DNA of 9,616 nt from positions 1 through 9,616 of the forward strand of contig MGUO01000015.1 in NCBI GenBank assembly GCA_001800015.1, in the 5' to 3' direction. The notes beneath the pieces are model-generated. The model saw nothing but the letters and a program-made list of their open reading frames with translations, made no database searches and was not told the DNA's origin. The DNA comes from Elusimicrobia bacterium RIFCSPHIGHO2_02_FULL_57_9 (GTDB lineage Bacteria > Elusimicrobiota > Elusimicrobia > UBA1565 > UBA9628). The translations under genes were made by a program, and so were the position numbers. This document shows, in pieces, positions 6,535-9,616 of the stretch (position 1 is its first letter; every line of letters begins with the position of its first letter).

Positions 6535-6595
6535 TAAGCAGCGAAGTTTTTTCATAATAAATTCGCAATATATTTGTTCTACATAGTCACTGGCT

Positions 6596-9238
6596 ATGAA
6601 AGACCAGGAATGGGACGAGGAAGCCCTGCGCGAAATCAATAATTTAGAGGCGGCGCGGCTGGCTATCCGGGGAGCTTTGGCCACCATCCGCAATCTACAG
6701 GACCAGAACGCCGGTCTTAAGGCTCAAATCCAGGACCAGGCCGGCCGGCATAAAACCGCAGAAAACAAAATTTCCGAGTTGACGGCCCAAGTCGACAGCT
6801 GGCGGCAGCAAGCCAAAAAATGGGAAGACGAGCAGAAACGCCGGGCCGCCGAGGAAGCTCAATTTAGGAACAACCTCCGCATGCAGGTGCGCTCCGAGGA
6901 GAGCGTTCGCATCGAGCAATCCCGGCGCCAAACGGAAGAGGATTTAGCCCGTCTCCAGGCTGAACTGGCGCAAATGACGGCGGCCAAAAAGGACCGGGAT
7001 GAGAAATGGGCCCGGCTTAAGAAAAATCTGGAACAGCGGGAAGCCGATCTTCTTGTTGCGGAAAGGGAGAAGGTCGAGTTGGCCAACCGCTACCGCCACG
7101 ACGGCGAATTGCTGGCCGGGCTTCGGAAAAAACGGGATGAGGAAATCACGGCTTCCCTGCGCAGCCAGCAAACAGCTCTGGAGGATAAGGAGCGGGAAGC
7201 CGGCCGCTTGCGCGAGCAAAATCAGGCGCTCTGCAAACAGGTGGAGGGCGCGGCCCGACAATTGGAGGTCGCCCGCCAGCAGATCGAAGAAAAGCTCCTT
7301 CGCGACTATCATCTCAAAGAACAAGCCCTGCATGAGCGCTACAGCAAGCGGGAGATGGAGCTTCAGGCCTCCTGGGCGGAATTGGAAAATGGGTTGTGGA
7401 AGAAGACCAAGGAAGCCCGCGAAAAACTGGATCAAACCGCCTCTCTGCAATTCGAGGAGAGGGCGCGAGCCTTGGCCGACCGCTCCAAGGAAATCGATGG
7501 GCATCTTGCCGAGTTAAAAAAACAGCTTGATGAAGATTTCGCCAGGAAATGCGCAGAGGCCGAGGCGCGCTACGCGCAGGCCGAACGCCGGCTCATGGAT
7601 GGTTGGGTTGAAAAAGAGAAGAACTTCCTTCAGAAATTCGAGGAAGAGCTGGCCCATGAGAAAGCGGTTCTGCAGGAGAAGTGGGACGCCAGGATCAAGG
7701 CCAATGAAGAGGAATATGCGAGGGGTCTCAAGGGACTTAAAGTCAAAGAGGAGGAATTGGCTGCGGAATATAGGCATAAAGGGGCGAGAATGCTCGAAGA
7801 GCATTCTCGCCAGGAAGCCCTGCGCATCCGGCAACAGGACGATTTCGTCGCCAAGAAGACAGCGGAACTTGAACGCCAGCACGAGGAGCGTCTAAGCGCC
7901 TTAAAACAGAAGGAAATTCAACTTGAGGGGGCGGCCCAGGCCAAGCAAGCCGCCCTCCATGAAAATTACGCCCAAAAAGAGAAGGCCGCCCAGGAGGAGC
8001 TCAACCGCCTGCGTCTGGAATTATTAGAGCAGCATGAGCGGGCTCTGGGAAACGAGAAGGCGGCCTTGGAGAAACAATTGGAGCAGCGCGCCCGCGCCCT
8101 GGATGAAGCGTTCTCGGCTAAAATAGCCGAGAACGAGCGGGCCCAGCAGACTTTGGAGGAGCAATTCCGCAATTGGAAAGCGGCCGCGCTGGCCGAGCAC
8201 GTGCAGAAGGAGAAAAATTTTGACAAGCGCTGGTTTACCCGCGAGCAGGAGCTTATCCGCCACTACGAGACCGCTTTGGAGGAGCAGAGAAACCGCTTCG
8301 CAGCGGAAACCCAGAAGACCCGCGAGGAACTAGATTTGCAGCGCAAGAAGGCGGAAAGCGAGCTTCTGGCCCGGCAGAAGAACCTGGAAATAGAGCTGCG
8401 CCACAAGCACGAGGAAGAGGCCATGGAATTGCGCGACAGCGCCAGAAAACAGCAGGAGCAGGAATCCAAACAAGCGGCCATCCAGCTTAAGGAAGAGCGC
8501 GAAAGGCATCACGCGCAATCCGCGCAAAAGGATCTGCGCGAGCAAAAAACCGAGGCGGAAATAAACCGGCAGATTCGCCAGCTCCAAGAGGAGCTAGGGC
8601 GCTCCAATTACCAGAACCAGGCGCTTAACGAGGAACTTCACGGCAAGCAGGCGGTTTGGGAAACCGAACGCCTTGCCCTGGAGGAGCGCTTTAAGCGCTT
8701 TGAGGCCGAACGGGAACAGCGCTTCAAGCAGCTGGAACAATCCCTTGAGGAAATCTGGGCCAAGAAAGAGGCCGAGGGCGTGGCCTTGCGCGTGTCGGCC
8801 CTGGAAAAGCAGCATACCCACTATCTGGAACAGCTGGCCAAGAGCGAGGAAAACCAGCATCGCCGCTTCGAGGATTGGAAAAAACAGTCCGAGGATGCCG
8901 TGGAGAAGGAGAAATCCATGTGGCTAGAGCGCCACGAGTCGGAATTGGAGCAGCGGCGCAAGGACCTGGAGAGCTATCATCAGCAGCGCGTGGAGGCCCT
9001 GCATAACGAATGGCGGGAGCGCGAGAAAGCGCTTGAGCAGCGGCGTTTGGAAGAAATCAAGAACATGCAGGCGAAAATGGACGAAATGATCCGCGAGCGC
9101 GAAGACGTCCTACAGAAAAGATTTGTCTCAATGGAGCGGGAACTTGCCGCCAACTGGCGGCAGAAACAGGACCTGGCCGATCAGCAGATCAAGGCGCGCA
9201 TGGCCGAATTGGAACGAGAAGCCAAAAAGCGGCCTTGA
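6596..9238 (+). CDS. 880-residue continuous coiled-coil protein, function unknown
   Basis: The translation is almost pure charged helix: rich in E, K, R, Q, A and L from the first to the last residue. By eye the only proline is the final residue. There are two cysteines, in ALCKQV and FARKCAEA. I see no signal peptide, membrane segment, Walker box or globular domain. Short units of the type 'ALxExYxxKExEL' with W, F or Y at similar places recur (for example in residues 240-270, 330-400 and 740-860), so the gene probably grew by internal duplication. An unbroken helix this long would span roughly 130 nm. Known proteins of this build are scaffold, filament or cell-shape proteins; that role is inferred here. 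The start ATG lacks a ribosome site. The stop TGA lies inside the promoter of the next gene. Two perfect hairpins lie within the reading frame. Confidence 0.85.
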   Translation: MKDQEWDEEALREINNLEAARLAIRGALATIRNLQDQNAGLKAQIQDQAGRHKTAENKISELTAQVDSWRQQAKKWEDEQKRRAAEEAQFRNNLRMQVRSEESVRIEQSRRQTEEDLARLQAELAQMTAAKKDRDEKWARLKKNLEQREADLLVAEREKVELANRYRHDGELLAGLRKKRDEEITASLRSQQTALEDKEREAGRLREQNQALCKQVEGAARQLEVARQQIEEKLLRDYHLKEQALHERYSKREMELQASWAELENGLWKKTKEAREKLDQTASLQFEERARALADRSKEIDGHLAELKKQLDEDFARKCAEAEARYAQAERRLMDGWVEKEKNFLQKFEEELAHEKAVLQEKWDARIKANEEEYARGLKGLKVKEEELAAEYRHKGARMLEEHSRQEALRIRQQDDFVAKKTAELERQHEERLSALKQKEIQLEGAAQAKQAALHENYAQKEKAAQEELNRLRLELLEQHERALGNEKAALEKQLEQRARALDEAFSAKIAENERAQQTLEEQFRNWKAAALAEHVQKEKNFDKRWFTREQELIRHYETALEEQRNRFAAETQKTREELDLQRKKAESELLARQKNLEIELRHKHEEEAMELRDSARKQQEQESKQAAIQLKEERERHHAQSAQKDLREQKTEAEINRQIRQLQEELGRSNYQNQALNEELHGKQAVWETERLALEERFKRFEAEREQRFKQLEQSLEEIWAKKEAEGVALRVSALEKQHTHYLEQLAKSEENQHRRFEDWKKQSEDAVEKEKSMWLERHESELEQRRKDLESYHQQRVEALHNEWREREKALEQRRLEEIKNMQAKMDEMIREREDVLQKRFVSMERELAANWRQKQDLADQQIKARMAELEREAKKRP
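7783..7811. repeat. Perfect 13-bp inverted repeat inside the coiled-coil gene
   Basis: The arms 7783-7795 (GGCGAGAATGCTC) and 7799-7811 are exact reverse complements around the loop GAA. It codes for the stretch around GARMLEEHSR and is not followed by a T run, so it is not a terminator for the gene it sits in. It has the same loop as the intergenic repeat at 1957-1991. Confidence 0.75.
8109..8135. repeat. Perfect 12-bp inverted repeat inside the coiled-coil gene
   Basis: The arms 8109-8120 (CGTTCTCGGCTA) and 8124-8135 are exact reverse complements around the loop AAA, coding for the stretch around AFSAKIAENE. No T run follows. It is the second long perfect hairpin with a three-base loop in this gene. 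Confidence 0.75.
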
Positions 9239-9263
9239 CAGAATCGCGCATTCCTGTTATAAA
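9235..9263 (+). promoter_or_regulatory. Near-consensus sigma-70 promoter of the YtxH-like gene
   Basis: A perfect TTGACA (9235-9240) is followed by exactly 17 bases and TATAAA (9258-9263, 5 of 6), with TGT directly before the -10 box as in extended -10 promoters. The -35 box overlaps the TGA stop of the coiled-coil gene. The predicted start near 9270 gives a leader of about 31 bases. This is the strongest promoter in the window and suggests high, independent expression. Confidence 0.85.
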
Positions 9264-9300
9264 CTCCGCAACGCCGACGCAAACTTAAGGAGGAGAACTC

Positions 9301-9579
9301 ATGTCTTACAGGGATCAGGGAGCATCAAGCTTTTGGTATTTCGTGATCGGGACAGCCATCGGAGCGGGTTTGGGGCTGCTTTTCGCGCCCAAGCCGGGTG
9401 AGGAGACTCGCGAGCAATTAGGGGATTGGCTTAAAGAGCGCCGCAAGAAAGGCTCGGAACTTCTGGCCAAGATCAAGGAGTCAATGCCGGAAAAAAAGGA
9501 ACAGTTGATGGCCACGGTCAAGGCCGGCAAAGAGGCCGTTTACGGAAACGGCAAGCACCGTCACGAGCCTGTGGCATAG
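9301..9579 (+). CDS. YtxH-family small membrane protein
   Basis: A 92-residue protein with one membrane helix (about 10-29, FWYFVIGTAIGAGLGLLFAP) followed by the family signature GLLFAPKPGEETREQL and a basic helical tail with many lysines. This order is typical of YtxH proteins (general-stress-associated in Bacillus), which are anchored in the membrane with the tail in the cytoplasm; their molecular role is not well defined. The start is firm: AAGGAGGA at 9287-9294, six bases before the ATG. It has its own strong promoter and a terminator hairpin that begins inside its last codons, so it is probably an abundant short mRNA. Its place beside the giant coiled-coil gene suggests, without proof, a link between the envelope and a cytoplasmic scaffold. 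Confidence 0.9.
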   Translation: MSYRDQGASSFWYFVIGTAIGAGLGLLFAPKPGEETREQLGDWLKERRKKGSELLAKIKESMPEKKEQLMATVKAGKEAVYGNGKHRHEPVA

Positions 9580-9597
9580 AATATCCACAGGTTTTTT
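9568..9597 (+). terminator. Intrinsic terminator overlapping the YtxH-like stop codon
   Basis: CCTGTGG (9568-9574) pairs with CCACAGG (9585-9591); inside it ATA and TAT can pair around a GAA loop with one bulged C. Six T follow at 9592-9597. The TAG stop of the gene lies within the hairpin, so a ribosome finishing translation would cover it. The next start codon is only 17 bases after the T run. Confidence 0.8.
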
Positions 9598-9613
9598 AAG
9601 GGAGGGGCTCGCC

Positions 9614-9616
9614 ATG
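9614..9616 (+). CDS. Start codon of a further gene, cut by the window end
   Basis: Only the ATG is visible. It is supported by a purine-rich ribosome site GGGAGGGG at 9600-9607, six bases upstream. Nothing can be said of the product. Because the terminator of the preceding gene lies directly before this ribosome site, expression would depend on read-through or on a promoter inside the YtxH-like gene. Confidence 0.5.

Noticed and set aside
6569..6587. -10 boxes (TATATT or CATAGT) for the coiled-coil gene
   Set aside because: Neither has a recognisable -35 box at a proper distance, and the AT-rich context gives many such matches; a promoter must lie here but I cannot place it.
6944..7504. Hydrophobic open frame opposite the coiled-coil gene
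   Set aside because: The complement of E/K/Q-rich codons naturally reads as L/F/S-rich residues; several such frames lie along the gene, which is what a shadow gives.
9146..9161. 7-bp inverted repeat GCCGCCA/TGGCGGC near the end of the coiled-coil gene
   Set aside because: Short arms with a 2-base loop and no T run; likely chance from codon composition.

Overview
The window is moderately GC-rich, densely coded bacterial chromosome. It holds eight complete protein genes in four blocks of alternating orientation and ends on the start codon of a ninth. I see no tRNA, rRNA, CRISPR array, insertion sequence or phage gene. Sec-type signal peptides, a zinc peptidoglycan amidase, MscS-type membrane proteins and sigma-70-like promoters point to an ordinary free-living or host-associated bacterium, probably diderm. 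The overall style recalls Elusimicrobiota or similar lineages, but this is an impression: no marker gene here fixes the phylum.

Layout. (1) 1-1848, minus strand: two adjacent membrane proteins that both keep the MscS mechanosensitive-channel core. The second has no convincing start codon and lies in the same frame as the first, separated by one TAG. (2) 1849-2064: a divergent intergenic region with leaderless-type -10 boxes facing both ways, a perfect 16-bp hairpin and a terminator-like hairpin on the minus strand. (3) 2065-4540, plus strand: an M24B Xaa-Pro aminopeptidase overlapping a secreted PGRP/amidase_2-type N-acetylmuramoyl-L-alanine amidase, apparently one operon. (4) 4387-6502, minus strand: a ParB/Srx-like 'DGHHKLAA' protein with a cysteine cluster, then a membrane-anchored PHP-domain phosphoesterase whose 3' end overlaps the amidase gene by 154 bp in antisense. 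(5) 6596-9616, plus strand: an 880-residue, essentially proline-free coiled-coil protein, then a small YtxH-family protein with its own near-consensus promoter, a strong ribosome site and a terminator, then the start of another gene.

How the genes may work together. The envelope is the common theme: two channel-like membrane proteins, a secreted wall amidase next to a peptidase that trims proline-containing peptides, a membrane-bound phosphoesterase, and a YtxH membrane protein beside a giant filament-like protein. No single pathway links them all. The most unusual items are the proline-free coiled-coil protein, the broken or frameshifted start of the second MscS-like gene, the long convergent antisense overlap, the repeated leaderless promoter geometry, and the small minus-strand hairpin transcription unit proposed between the divergent genes.
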